Assembly (NCBI GenBank): GCA_965278995.1 | Contig: OZ257136.1 | Coordinates: 1,178,001 to 1,242,000 of the forward strand | Length of the DNA stretch: 64,000 bases | Reading direction: 5' to 3' | DNA from: JADJYF01 sp965278995 | Lineage (GTDB): Bacteria; Pseudomonadota; Gammaproteobacteria; Ga0077536 | Part shown: in pieces, positions 17,261 through 27,051 of the stretch | Numbering within the stretch: position 1 is the first letter of the stretch | How the letters are laid out: each line of letters begins with the position of its first letter | The notes under the pieces: generated by a model | Seen by the model: the letters and a program-made list of their open reading frames with translations, nothing else | What the model was told of the DNA's origin: nothing | The model's database searches: none | Made by a program: the position numbers and the translations under genes

Positions 17261-18412
17261 ATGGCGCAGGGTCGACCGATGTGCGTCGCCGTGGTCGCTG
17301 GCGAACCGTCAGGTGACATACTCGGCGGCGCGTTGCTCCGAGCGCTGCGTGAGATCCACCCGGATCTCGTCGCTGTCGGCATGGCTGGGCCGGCGATGCT
17401 GGCTGCAGGGTGTGAACCTTACGCACATATCGATGATCTCTCGATCATGGGCTTGACGGAAGTACTGCGCAGCTATCCTCGCCTGCTTCGACTGCGGGCA
17501 AAGCTGGTCACGCGCTTTGCTGCTGCGGCACCCGATGTCTTCGTCGGCATTGATGTCCCGGATTTCAATCTCGGTCTTGCCTGCCGCCTCAAAGCCCGCG
17601 GGATCCCGACCGTGCAATACGTGTGTCCCCAAGTGTGGGCGTGGCGCCCGGGTCGCGCAGCGCACCTGCATCGGGCCGTCGATCGGCTGCTCGCGTTGCT
17701 GCCGTTCGAGCCGGCGTTCTTCGCTGACTATGGAGTCGAGGCACGATTTGTCGGCCACCCACTGGCCGACCAGTTGCCGCTCGACCCCGACCGCCAGGCA
17801 GCGCGACGCGCGCTCGGCATCGACCCGGGAGCCACACTGGTAACGCTGCTGCCAGGGAGCCGCCGGCAGGAACTCGTGCGCTTGCTCGCACCCTTCGTCG
17901 CCAGTGCGCAGTTACTCTATCGCCAGCGTCCGCAAGCGCGCTTCGTCTTGTGCCTGGCGCATCCCGCGCAGGTTGCCGAGGTGACGCGGCAACTGACGTT
18001 GCAGGCGCCCGAGTTGCCTTGCACCGTGGTGCCAGGTCTCGCCCGGCAGGTGCTGACGGCGGCTGACGTGGCCCTGGTCGCCTCGGGCACAGCGACGCTC
18101 GAAGCGTTGCTGTGCGAGACACCGATGGTGGTCGGCTACCGGCTGTCGGCACTGAGCTACCCTATAATCCGCGCCATGATGAAGATTCCTCGCGTCGCGC
18201 TGCCCAATATCCTGGCCGGTCATGCGCTGGTCCCGGAACTGTTACAGGACGAACTGACTGCGCCAGCGGCCTGCGCCGCGTTGCTGCACTGGCTGGACAA
18301 CAGTGCTGCGCGTGAGGGTTACGTGCGCGAGAGTCGCCGTCTACATCACGCTCTGCGGGGCGACGCTGCTAACACCGCCGCTGCTGCGGTCCTCGAACTG
18401 GTGCCGAGGTGA
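17261..18412 (+). CDS. lpxB: Lipid-A-disaccharide synthase
   Basis: 383 aa. This GT19 glycosyltransferase joins UDP-2,3-diacylglucosamine and lipid X at the inner membrane. Motifs: VAVVAGEPSGDILGGALL, FVGIDVPDFNLGLA, YVCPQVWAWRPGRA, FVGHPLADQ, TLLPGSRRQE and VASGTATLEALLCETPMVVGY. The ATG at 17261 is chosen; a second ATG at 17279 nearer the conserved start is possible. The stop overlaps the GTG of rnhB (GTGA). Confidence 0.97.
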   Translation: MAQGRPMCVAVVAGEPSGDILGGALLRALREIHPDLVAVGMAGPAMLAAGCEPYAHIDDLSIMGLTEVLRSYPRLLRLRAKLVTRFAAAAPDVFVGIDVPDFNLGLACRLKARGIPTVQYVCPQVWAWRPGRAAHLHRAVDRLLALLPFEPAFFADYGVEARFVGHPLADQLPLDPDRQAARRALGIDPGATLVTLLPGSRRQELVRLLAPFVASAQLLYRQRPQARFVLCLAHPAQVAEVTRQLTLQAPELPCTVVPGLARQVLTAADVALVASGTATLEALLCETPMVVGYRLSALSYPIIRAMMKIPRVALPNILAGHALVPELLQDELTAPAACAALLHWLDNSAAREGYVRESRRLHHALRGDAANTAAAAVLELVPR

Positions 18413-19014
18413 AGGCCGACATCGCAAGACGATCGACGCGGCTGGCTATTGTCGGCGTCGATGAGGCCGGACGTGGCCCTCTGGCCGGCCCGGTAGTAGC
18501 CGCAGCAGTCGTGCTTGGCCCGCGGATCCCGCCAGGTCTCGGTGACTCGAAACAAAAATCTGCCGCTCAGCGCGAACGCCTTTACGCGGCGATATTCGCC
18601 AGTGCAACTGCGATCGGCGTCGGTCAGGCCGAAGTCGAGGAAATCGATCGCATCAATATCCTACGTGCCAGTCTGCGAGCCATGGAACGGGCGGTAGCCG
18701 CACTGACTTGCGAATTGCATGAAGTCCTGGTCGACGGCAATCAGCGCCCGGACCTGCCGTGGCCGACCCGCACCATCGTCGGCGGCGATGCCAGCGAGCC
18801 TGCCATCAGCGCGGCTTCGATCATCGCGAAAGTCACCCGTGATCGTTTGATGATTGAACTCGACGTACATTATCCGCACTACGGCTTCATCCGCCACAAG
18901 GGTTATCCGACGCGTGAACATCTTGCCGCGCTGGCCTTGCATGGTGTCTCGCCGCTGCATCGGCGTAGTTTTGCACCGGTCAGGCGCGTCCTGGAAACGG
19001 AACGTTCGCGATGA
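18409..19014 (+). CDS. rnhB: Ribonuclease HII
   Basis: 201 aa. It cleaves RNA in RNA-DNA hybrids and starts removal of single ribonucleotides from DNA. The DEAGRGPLAGPVVAAAVV motif carries the first two acidic residues, and VDGNQRPDLP and SIIAKVTRDRLM are conserved. It starts at GTG overlapping the lpxB stop, and its own stop overlaps the dnaE ATG. Same place as in E. coli (lpxB-rnhB-dnaE). Confidence 0.97.
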   Translation: MKADIARRSTRLAIVGVDEAGRGPLAGPVVAAAVVLGPRIPPGLGDSKQKSAAQRERLYAAIFASATAIGVGQAEVEEIDRINILRASLRAMERAVAALTCELHEVLVDGNQRPDLPWPTRTIVGGDASEPAISAASIIAKVTRDRLMIELDVHYPHYGFIRHKGYPTREHLAALALHGVSPLHRRSFAPVRRVLETERSR

Positions 19015-22000
19015 GTGCTCCGCGTTTCGTACATCTGCATCTGCATAGCGAATATTCCATCGTCGATGGTCTGGTCCGTATACCGGAACTGATCGAGCAT
19101 TGTCAGGCAACCCAGGTCGCAGCAATCGCGGTGACCGATCAAGGCAATGTATTCGCGCTGGCGAAGTTCTATCGTGAAGCGCTCGCGGCAGGCGTCAAGC
19201 CGATAGCCGGTGCCGAAATCTGGGTCTCGCCGACGGATGGCGGGCTGGATCGTTTCCGTCTGGTGCTGTTGTGCCAGGATACGGTCGGCTACCGCAATCT
19301 CAGCCATCTGATGACACACGCGTTCCGTTTCGGGCAACGCGGCGGCGTAGCGATGGTTGAGGAGGAATGGTTGCATGCGACGCAGGTGGCCGGATTGATC
19401 GCGCTATCCGGCGGTGTGGGCGGTGACCTCGGCCTGTTGGCCAACGATGGGCGCACCGATGCGATGCGGGCGCGGATCGATAAATGGCAGCAACTGTTCG
19501 GCGATCGCTATTACGTCGAACTTACGCGCACCGGCCGCGAACGCGAAGAGCGCTATATCGACAGTGCCCTTGAATGCATCGAAGCGACAGGTGTGCCGGT
19601 CGTCGCGACCAACGATGTGCGATTCATTTCGCCCGAAGAGTTTGACGCCCATGAAGCGCGTGTCTGCATCAATCAGGGTCGCGCGCTGGCCGATCCGCGC
19701 CGTTCCCACGACTATTCCGCCCAGCAGTATCTGCGCTCCGAGCAGGAAATGTGCGAATTGTGGAGTGACCTGCCGGCAGCTGTGCAGAACTCGGTCAATA
19801 TCGCCATGCGCTGCAATCTGGAACTGGTGTTCGGCAAGTATCATCTGCCCGAATACCCGGTAGAGGACGATGTCCGGATAGACGAACTGTTGCGCGAAAA
19901 GACTACTGTCGGTCTCGAGCGGCGCTACGCCAGCGGCGCCATCCGACAACACCCGGCGGGCGACAACGATGACGACGCCTACCGGCGGCGACTGGATCAC
20001 GAACTCGAAGTCATCATCAAGATGGGGTTCGAGGGCTATTTTCTGATCGTGGCCGACTTTATCGAATGGGCCAAACAACATGAGATCCCGGTCGGCCCCG
20101 GTCGCGGTTCAGGTGCTGGCTCACTTGCTGCGTTTTCACTCGGCATCACTGAACTTGATCCGATGGAATACGACCTGCTGTTCGAGCGATTCCTGAATCC
20201 GGAACGCGTGTCGATGCCGGATTTTGATATCGATTTCTGCATGGACCGGCGCGATGAGGTCATCGATTACGTTGCAACGCGTTACGGCCGAGACAAGGTC
20301 GCTCAGATCATCACCCACGGCACGATGGCCGCCAAAGCCGTGGTGCGAGATGTCGGACGCGTACTGGGTTTTCCCTATGGTTTCGTCGACCAGTTGGCCA
20401 AGCTCATTCCGTTCGATCCGCAAATGACGCTGACGCGCGCGCTGGGCGAAGAGCCGGCACTCAAGCAGCGCTATAACGATGAGGAGGATGTTCACGCAAT
20501 CATTGATCTTGCTCTGCGCTTGGAAGGACTGACACGGAACGCCGGCAAGCATGCCGGTGGCGTGGTCATCGCGCCGACAGCGCTGACGGATTTCATGCCG
20601 CTGTATTGTGAGCAAGGCAGTGAGGCACTGGTCACACAATTCGACATGGGCGACGTCGAGGCAATGGGGCTGGTAAAGTTCGATTTTCTCGGCTTGCGCA
20701 CGCTAACTATCATTGATTGGGCGGTACGCGACATCAATCTGAGCCGCCAGGCTGATGACGCTCCTCCGCTCAATATCCTGCAGATCCCACTGACCGATAC
20801 CGCTACGTTCGCCCTCGTGCAGACTGCGCGCACGACCGCCGTGTTCCAGCTCGAGTCGCGCGGTATGAAAGACTTGATCAAACGCCTCAAGCCGGACTCG
20901 TTCGAGGACATGATTGCGCTGGTCGCGCTGTTCCGGCCAGGGCCGCTGCAGTCGGGCATGGTCGACGATTTCATCGATCGCAAGCACGGCCGCGCGGTCG
21001 TGAAATATCCGCACCCTGAACTGGAAGCAATCCTGAAGCCGACGTATGGCGTGATTCTGTACCAGGAACAGGTCATGCAGATCGCCCGCGTACTGGCCGG
21101 TTATACGCTGGGAGCGGCCGATCTTCTGCGCCGCGCGATGGGCAAGAAAAAACCCGAAGAGATGGCGAAGCAGCGCGAGATTTTTGTCAGCGGCTGCGCC
21201 GTCAACAATATCGACGGCGCCAATGCGACATTCATCTTCGACCTGATGGAGAAGTTTGCCGGCTACGGTTTCAACAAGTCGCATTCGGCTGCTTACGCAC
21301 TGGTCGCCTATCAGACTGCGTGGTTGAAGAAGCATCATTCCGCTGCGTTCATGGCCGCGGTGCTCTCAGCCGACATGGACTCGACCGACAAAGTCGTGCG
21401 CCTGATCGAAGAATGTCGCCATCTCGACATTCGCGTCGTTGCGCCTGACGTCAATCAATGCAGTTTTCGTTTCAGCGTCGCCGACGAACGAACCATCCGC
21501 TATGGCCTCGGCGCGGTCAAAGGCCTCGGCGAGGCAGTCATCAATGGCATGGTCGAAGAGCGCGACCTCAACGGACCATACGCCGACCTTGTCGACCTGT
21601 GCAAACGGAACGCCGAGCGCCGCGTCAACCGGCGAGCGCTGGAAGCGCTGATCAAGGCGGGCGCGCTTGACTCTTTCGGAACTCGGCGACCGGTGCTGAT
21701 GGCCGCGCTCGATCAGGTCATGCAAATAACCGATCAGCACCTGCGGGCCGCACATTCAGGGCAGACCGATTTCTTTGGCCTTGCTGCCGGCGCCGCAGCG
21801 ACGAGCGAGACACTGGTGCTCGATCTGACAACGCTATCCGGCGTGCGCGAATGGTCGACCGAGGAACTGCTGGCCGGCGAGAAAGAAACGCTCGGTCTTT
21901 ATCTCAGCGGGCATCCGGTTGACCGCTACGCCGACGACCTCACTGCGTTTGCAAGCTGCACGCTGGCGGATCTCAAGCCAGGCAAAAAGCGGGTCGCTGG

Positions 22001-22484
22001 CCTGATCATGGCAGTACGCATTATCAAGACACGCCGTGGGCGGATGGCAGTCGTCACACTGGACGATAGAACCGCGCGGGTCGAAGTGACAGTCTACCGT
22101 GACGTGTTCGAACGCTATATGGATAAGCTGGTCACCGACCATATCGTGGTCGCCGAAGGCAGTTGCGACATCGATGAATTTTCCGGCGACCTGAGCCTGC
22201 AGGCCGAGGACATCGCAACTATCGATGAAGCGCGCAATCGCCATGCACGTGCGCTCGTTCTGAGCGTATCCGAGAGCGAAGTAGCTAACGGGTTCGTCGA
22301 TCAATTGCAGCGCATCATCGGTGGTCATGCGCGCGGGCGCTGCCCGATAGCCATCGAATATGCACGTAGCGACAGTCGAGCGCGACTGCGCCTGGGTGAG
22401 GACTGGCGGGTGAATGTAAGCGACAATCTGCTCGACGGATTGCGACGCAAGCTTGGCGCCGAGCGCGTCCATGTCGAATATTAA
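19011..22484 (+). CDS. dnaE: DNA polymerase III alpha subunit
   Basis: 1157 aa, the size of E. coli DnaE (1160). This is the replicative polymerase. The N-terminal PHP domain starts FVHLHLHSEYSIVDGLVRI. The polymerase core has MPDFDIDFCMDRR with the catalytic Asp pair at about 404/406, and GPGRGSGAGSLAAF upstream. It continues with PTYGVILYQEQVMQIA and FNKSHSAAYALVAYQTAWLK. A helix-hairpin-helix region, an OB fold and a C-terminal tau-binding region follow. Overlap with rnhB and an 11-base gap to accA show an operon. Confidence 0.98.
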   Translation: MSAPRFVHLHLHSEYSIVDGLVRIPELIEHCQATQVAAIAVTDQGNVFALAKFYREALAAGVKPIAGAEIWVSPTDGGLDRFRLVLLCQDTVGYRNLSHLMTHAFRFGQRGGVAMVEEEWLHATQVAGLIALSGGVGGDLGLLANDGRTDAMRARIDKWQQLFGDRYYVELTRTGREREERYIDSALECIEATGVPVVATNDVRFISPEEFDAHEARVCINQGRALADPRRSHDYSAQQYLRSEQEMCELWSDLPAAVQNSVNIAMRCNLELVFGKYHLPEYPVEDDVRIDELLREKTTVGLERRYASGAIRQHPAGDNDDDAYRRRLDHELEVIIKMGFEGYFLIVADFIEWAKQHEIPVGPGRGSGAGSLAAFSLGITELDPMEYDLLFERFLNPERVSMPDFDIDFCMDRRDEVIDYVATRYGRDKVAQIITHGTMAAKAVVRDVGRVLGFPYGFVDQLAKLIPFDPQMTLTRALGEEPALKQRYNDEEDVHAIIDLALRLEGLTRNAGKHAGGVVIAPTALTDFMPLYCEQGSEALVTQFDMGDVEAMGLVKFDFLGLRTLTIIDWAVRDINLSRQADDAPPLNILQIPLTDTATFALVQTARTTAVFQLESRGMKDLIKRLKPDSFEDMIALVALFRPGPLQSGMVDDFIDRKHGRAVVKYPHPELEAILKPTYGVILYQEQVMQIARVLAGYTLGAADLLRRAMGKKKPEEMAKQREIFVSGCAVNNIDGANATFIFDLMEKFAGYGFNKSHSAAYALVAYQTAWLKKHHSAAFMAAVLSADMDSTDKVVRLIEECRHLDIRVVAPDVNQCSFRFSVADERTIRYGLGAVKGLGEAVINGMVEERDLNGPYADLVDLCKRNAERRVNRRALEALIKAGALDSFGTRRPVLMAALDQVMQITDQHLRAAHSGQTDFFGLAAGAAATSETLVLDLTTLSGVREWSTEELLAGEKETLGLYLSGHPVDRYADDLTAFASCTLADLKPGKKRVAGLIMAVRIIKTRRGRMAVVTLDDRTARVEVTVYRDVFERYMDKLVTDHIVVAEGSCDIDEFSGDLSLQAEDIATIDEARNRHARALVLSVSESEVANGFVDQLQRIIGGHARGRCPIAIEYARSDSRARLRLGEDWRVNVSDNLLDGLRRKLGAERVHVEY

Positions 22485-22495
22485 GGACGGAATCG

Positions 22496-23485
22496 ATGGC
22501 TGAAAACACACCGGAACTGGCGCAGTTCAATCTGCATTTTCTCGACTTCGAGCAGCCTATTGCCGAGCTTGAGGCGAAGATTGAGGAATTGCGCCTGGTC
22601 GGCAACGACTCCGAGGTGAATATCTCGGAGGAAATCGATCGACTGAAAAAGCGCTCGGCCGATCTCACGCGCCAGGTGTTTTCATCATTGAATGCCTGGC
22701 AGGTCTCCAAATTGGCCCGCCATCCGCGCCGGCCGTTCACGCTCGACTATGTCGCTCGTCTGTTCGACGACGTGCATGAACTGCACGGCGATCGTGCGTT
22801 CGCCGACGATCCGGCCATCGTCAGTGGCATCGGGCGGCTGGATAAAATCAGCATCGCATTCATCGGTCATCAGAAAGGCCGTAATACGCGGGACAACCTG
22901 CTGCGCAATTTCGGCATGCCTCGGCCTGAGGGTTATCGCAAGGCGCTTCGGATCATGGAGCTTGCCCAGCGATTCCGGCTGCCCTTGATCACGTTCATCG
23001 ATACGCCGGGCGCTTATCCCGGAATCGATGCCGAGGAGCGCGGCCAGAGCGAAGCGATCGCGCGCAACCTCATGGTGATGTCGGGGTTACGTACACCGGT
23101 GGTCGCTGTCGTGATCGGTGAAGGCGGGTCCGGTGGCGCGCTGGCCATCGGTGTTGCCGATCGCATCCTCATGTTGCAATACGCGACATATGCAGTGATT
23201 TCGCCGGAAGGATGCGCCTCGATACTGTGGAAGAGTGCTGACAAAGCGGCCGACGCCGCCGAAGCGATGGGGATCACGTCGCAAAGTCTGCGCCAGCTCG
23301 GTCTCATCGACGAAGTCATCGAGGAGCCGCTGGGTGGTGCACATCGCAATGTCGAACTGGCGGCAACGCGTCTCGGCAGTGCCCTGCATTCAGCGATCCA
23401 TGGGTTGCTGGCAATGAATCCTGAGGAACTTGTCAGCGCACGTCGCGAAAAGTTCGCGGCTATCGGTGAATACACCGAGAAGTAG
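22496..23485 (+). CDS. accA: Acetyl-CoA carboxylase carboxyltransferase subunit alpha
   Basis: 329 aa. It pairs with AccD to transfer CO2 from biotin to acetyl-CoA, giving malonyl-CoA. The typical alpha-subunit N-terminal helical region (LDFEQPIAELEAKIEELR) precedes the crotonase-like core with FIGHQKGRNTRDNLLRNFGM, PRPEGYRKALRIM, TFIDTPGAYPGIDAEERGQS and VIGEGGSGGALAIGVADRIL. Downstream of dnaE as in E. coli; tilS follows after a 69-base gap. Confidence 0.98.
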   Translation: MAENTPELAQFNLHFLDFEQPIAELEAKIEELRLVGNDSEVNISEEIDRLKKRSADLTRQVFSSLNAWQVSKLARHPRRPFTLDYVARLFDDVHELHGDRAFADDPAIVSGIGRLDKISIAFIGHQKGRNTRDNLLRNFGMPRPEGYRKALRIMELAQRFRLPLITFIDTPGAYPGIDAEERGQSEAIARNLMVMSGLRTPVVAVVIGEGGSGGALAIGVADRILMLQYATYAVISPEGCASILWKSADKAADAAEAMGITSQSLRQLGLIDEVIEEPLGGAHRNVELAATRLGSALHSAIHGLLAMNPEELVSARREKFAAIGEYTEK

Positions 23486-23554
23486 CGGCATGGGCGGGAC
23501 GCACGGCGGTCGCCGCGAACGGCCCTTGGTCAATATGCCGTAGCGAGCAAAGCC

Positions 23555-24892
23555 ATGCATGACTTAATTGCTGCATTCGAGCGTCAGCTGGACGAACTGC
23601 TGGCGCGTACCGGCTGCCAGCGATTGCTTATTGCGGTAAGCGGTGGACGCGATTCAAGTGTGCTGCTGGCGCTCGCCGCGCGCGCCTGCCCGTCGCGCGG
23701 CCTCGTACTGTCCGCGTTTCACATCGACCACGGTCTGCAGGTAGCCAGCGGAGCCTGGGCCGAACACTGTATCGCGCAGGCTGCAGCGCTTGGCGTGAAT
23801 TGCACGGTCCATCGTCTGACTGCGGGCCCGCCGTCCGGGGACTCGGTCGAAGCGTGGGCCAGGAGCGCGCGTTATGCCGCGCTGCAGGCAGCTACCGATA
23901 ACACGACCTGTGTTCTGACCGCTCATCATGCCGATGATCAGATGGAAACCGTGGTGCAGCGCCTGCTGGGCGGCGCCGGGCCACACGGGCTCGCCGGCAT
24001 CCGCCCGCTTCGTCGTTTTGGTGCCGGCTATCTCGCGCGCCCGCTGCTCGACTGCCGCCGGGCGCAGCTGGCTGCTTACGCCAGCGAGATGGGCATCGTG
24101 TGGGTCGAAGACCCCAGCAATCAGGACCCTCGCTACACGCGCAATCGATTGCGCCGAGCGGTGATGCCGATAGTCGAGTCAGCCGCCGATGGTGCGGCCG
24201 TCAATCTGCTCCGGGTGGCGGAGTTGCAGCACGCGGTGGCCGGTCTGCTCGACAGCCTCGCCGACAGCGTGCTCGACCGTGGCGGCTTGCCTGCGCATCA
24301 ACTCGTAGCGGAAGACGTACTCGCCGCTGACAGCCGTCTGCGCCCATACATCGTCAAGCGCTGGCTGGCTCGCGCCAGTGTCACGCAGCTCGGTCGACAC
24401 CTGCTGCACACACTGCTGCACTCATTGCTTGAAGCGCGCGAAGATGCTGCCCCGGTAGTGCGCATCGGCAGGCTCGAGGTTCGCCGCTATCGCGGCATCG
24501 CGTATCTGCTGACAGCAGCGCAACCGGAGTTGCCTGCAACAGCAGTCGCGTGGTCCGGAGAGACCCCGCTTGAATTCGGCTGGGGACGCCTGCGCCTGCT
24601 GCCATCAATCGATGGAGGCCTGAATGCCGGGCTACTCGGCTGCGGGCTGTTGAGCGTGCGTTTTCGCGGCGGCGGTGAACGCTGTCGTCCGTCGACGCGT
24701 CGACACGCGCAAACCTTGAAAAAACTGTTTCAGGAATGGGGCGTACCACCCTGGGAGCGCTCCAGCATACCGCTGCTCTATTGCGGCGAGTCGTTGGCGG
24801 CGGTCGGTTCGCTATGCGTCTGCGCGCCACTGGCAGTACCGTCAGGCGTACCGGCGCTGCGTCTCAGCTGGGAACGCTCGTCGCGCCGCTGA
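23555..24892 (+). CDS. tilS: tRNA(Ile)-lysidine synthase
   Basis: 445 aa. TilS ligates lysine to C34 of tRNA-Ile(CAU), changing its codon reading from AUG to AUA. The N-terminal PP-loop is LIAVSGGRDSSVLLALA (SGGxDS type) and TAHHADDQMETVVQRLLGGA follows. The C-terminal TilS domain contains RFRGGGERCRPSTRRHAQTLKK-type sequence and ends near GEWGVPPWER-like WGVPPWERSSIPLLYC. The stop abuts the opposite-strand stop of the next gene inside the hexamer TGATCA. Confidence 0.95.
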   Translation: MHDLIAAFERQLDELLARTGCQRLLIAVSGGRDSSVLLALAARACPSRGLVLSAFHIDHGLQVASGAWAEHCIAQAAALGVNCTVHRLTAGPPSGDSVEAWARSARYAALQAATDNTTCVLTAHHADDQMETVVQRLLGGAGPHGLAGIRPLRRFGAGYLARPLLDCRRAQLAAYASEMGIVWVEDPSNQDPRYTRNRLRRAVMPIVESAADGAAVNLLRVAELQHAVAGLLDSLADSVLDRGGLPAHQLVAEDVLAADSRLRPYIVKRWLARASVTQLGRHLLHTLLHSLLEAREDAAPVVRIGRLEVRRYRGIAYLLTAAQPELPATAVAWSGETPLEFGWGRLRLLPSIDGGLNAGLLGCGLLSVRFRGGGERCRPSTRRHAQTLKKLFQEWGVPPWERSSIPLLYCGESLAAVGSLCVCAPLAVPSGVPALRLSWERSSRR

Positions 24893-26410
24893 TCACAACG
24901 GTGTCCGCGTGCGGACCAGTACAGTGGCGTCCTGGGTAGCGTAGTTTTCGTCATGCAGAGTGAACATCAGCCGCACGTCGCCGATATCCACCGCATCGCC
25001 CTCGCGGAGCTGCATCGCCTCGATCCGGTTATCGTTGATAAAGACACCGTTCAGCGACTCGAGATCGTTCAAGGTCAACGCGCCGTCTTCGCCACGACGG
25101 ATCTCGGCGTGCAGCCGCGAGACCGAATGGTCGGATAAAGTCAGATCGGCTGAGCGGCTGCGGCCGATGCGCCAGGGAGTTTTGTCGATGACGTGACGCG
25201 TTGCCGGGGGATCCTGCAGGATCAGATAGGCGAGCGGCTTGCGCGGTGGCTCGGCCTGGGCACTGACGACCTGGCGTTTGATGCGCTGAAAGAACACCCA
25301 CAGCGCACCGACTATCAGCGCGAACAACGCAAGTAGACTCAGATATAACGGCCACAGTGCGCGCGGTTCCGGCTGGGGCATTGGCGGCGGCGCGCTGATT
25401 GGCGGTGCCGGCACCGCTGTCGGTGCCGGCGGGCCCGCGACGACTGCAGCGGCTCGTGCCGGCAATATGACCGGTGCGAGCACGATGAAGCTCTGTCGCG
25501 CAGATTGAAACGACAGCGATAGATCAACGGCTCCTTCTGCACCGGCCGCTGCAAACGGGTTCAAATCAATCGTGAATTCGCCACCGGAATCGAGCGTTCC
25601 GAGCCAGTGCGTGAGTGCTTCGGCAGGGACGCTGAAATTGACGTGGTCGGCCTGGATGTAAGTACCGCCGGTGTCGTCTGCCAGACGTCGCAGGGTCTGC
25701 AGCGCAACGGATTGTCCGACCGAACGGGGCAGACCGATACCGTTGATGATGATGTTCTGCTCACGGGCCAGAGCGACAACGTCGTCATGGCCATATGCGT
25801 AGTCTTCGGCCAGTCCATCCGAGAGGATCAGGAGCGCTTTACGGGTTGCCGATTCGCGCCCGAGAACGCCGACGGCGTCGCGGACATTGCGAAACAGTTC
25901 GGTGGTCTTGCCGCCGGCTTTGAGCGCATGTGCGGCCCGTCGGACATCGTCTGTCGGGCTGCCGATGGCGGCCAGCAGAAACAGATCGGTATCGAAGCTC
26001 GCCAGCCCGAAACGAAAGTGCCCGCCTGCAGCAGTGAGAATGCGGTCAATATGCGCGATCGCCTGATCCACGGCTGGCTGACGTGCCGGGTCGCTGGTGT
26101 CGACAAGCAGCAATACAGCCGTGGTCGAACCCGGCGCCGGATAGCGTTCGCCGAGCACCGCGTCGACCACTTCTCCATGCCACTCGGCGACAGCATGATC
26201 GAGTTCACCGCCATCGCGCAGACGATAGTCGCAATGGAGCATGAGTGTGTCGGCCTGCGTGCAGCTGATCGCCATCTGTTCAGTGACGGTCATCGCGGCG
26301 AGCGGTCCGCTGACCCCATTCAACAGCAGTGCGCCTGCCGCCAGCAGCCATCGGCAGCATCGCTCAACGTGCCACATCGGCGCCTGGGGCCAGGTAATCA
26401 GGCGCTTCAT
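24893..26410 (-). CDS. Membrane protein with von Willebrand A and FHA domains
   Basis: 505 aa. Order: N-terminal signal or anchor (CCRWLLAAGALLLNGVSGPL), VWA domain (about 95-260, start AVLLLVDTSDPARQP, later ALLILSDGLAEDY), a Pro-rich linker (about 325-350), a membrane helix (ALWPLYLSLLALFALIVGAL) and a C-terminal FHA domain (WRIGRSRSADLTLSDHSVSR LHAEI, NDLESLNGVFINDNRI). FHA domains bind phosphothreonine and VWA domains bind ligands through a metal site. The topology predicts VWA in the periplasm and FHA in the cytoplasm, suggesting a transmembrane adaptor. The MIDAS motif reads DTSDP instead of DxSxS, so metal binding may be altered. No kinase or phosphatase gene is nearby. The ATG overlaps the upstream gene's stop by four bases. 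The substrate is unknown. Confidence 0.8.
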   Translation of the reverse strand: MKRLITWPQAPMWHVERCCRWLLAAGALLLNGVSGPLAAMTVTEQMAISCTQADTLMLHCDYRLRDGGELDHAVAEWHGEVVDAVLGERYPAPGSTTAVLLLVDTSDPARQPAVDQAIAHIDRILTAAGGHFRFGLASFDTDLFLLAAIGSPTDDVRRAAHALKAGGKTTELFRNVRDAVGVLGRESATRKALLILSDGLAEDYAYGHDDVVALAREQNIIINGIGLPRSVGQSVALQTLRRLADDTGGTYIQADHVNFSVPAEALTHWLGTLDSGGEFTIDLNPFAAAGAEGAVDLSLSFQSARQSFIVLAPVILPARAAAVVAGPPAPTAVPAPPISAPPPMPQPEPRALWPLYLSLLALFALIVGALWVFFQRIKRQVVSAQAEPPRKPLAYLILQDPPATRHVIDKTPWRIGRSRSADLTLSDHSVSRLHAEIRRGEDGALTLNDLESLNGVFINDNRIEAMQLREGDAVDIGDVRLMFTLHDENYATQDATVLVRTRTPL

Positions 26411-26907
26411 TGAGCGGGAAACGAGGCGTCGGGGACGTCGAAGAACGCAATCGGACTGTCGACGCGCTGGCCGGGTCTGCTGGCTGCAGCCGGTGGAAGC
26501 CGTTCGCCGATCTGGGCTTGGCCTTTGCGCAGCATGTCACCGGCGGCGGCGACCGCTGCATTCAGGCCCGGGCTGAATGGCAGGCGGTAGGCACGCGGCG
26601 CGGTCGCGTCGGTTCCATCCGCTAGATCGTCTGCCCACAGGAAGATAGCGCCAGCCCGGCCACTCACCTTGTCAGGCTCTTGCACATGGCTGGCGATGAG
26701 CGCAAATCGTGACGGCAGCTCAGCGGTCGCCGGCCAGCCCAGTACGGCCGGCAAGGCCTGCAGGCTGACGACGGACAGCGCACCGACCAGCACCACCAGA
26801 GCACCTTTCAGCGCGCGCGGCCAGCGCGTGCCGGCCACCACCGAGAACAGCAGTACGGCCAGGCCGACGTAGGCGAGTGCGATACCGATGTACCCTCCAG
26901 TGCTCAA
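26407..26907 (-). CDS. Small membrane protein of unknown function
   Basis: 166 aa, not recognised. Two N-terminal hydrophobic segments (YIGIALAYVGLAVLLFSVVAG and LKGALVVLVGALSVVSLQAL) are followed by a soluble C-terminal part of about 110 residues containing FALIASHVQEPDKVSGRAGA and YRLPFSPGLNAAVAAAGDML. The TTG start at 26907 directly follows an in-frame stop and has GGGAG nine bases upstream. The stop overlaps the ATG of the VWA-FHA gene, so the two proteins are probably made together and may act in one envelope complex. That link is inference from coupling only. Confidence 0.65.
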   Translation of the reverse strand: MSTGGYIGIALAYVGLAVLLFSVVAGTRWPRALKGALVVLVGALSVVSLQALPAVLGWPATAELPSRFALIASHVQEPDKVSGRAGAIFLWADDLADGTDATAPRAYRLPFSPGLNAAVAAAGDMLRKGQAQIGERLPPAAASRPGQRVDSPIAFFDVPDASFPAQ

Positions 26908-27051
26908 TCAGGCAGCTCCCATTGACTTTGCAGAGATCGGACCAGTCGTCACGCGGCGTGCTTCGTCCGACCACAACGATGGTCTCGACGCGATCATAAT
27001 CGATTTGCCGCGCCAGCTCGCCGTTGCGCAGGAAACACCAACCAAGTCGTC

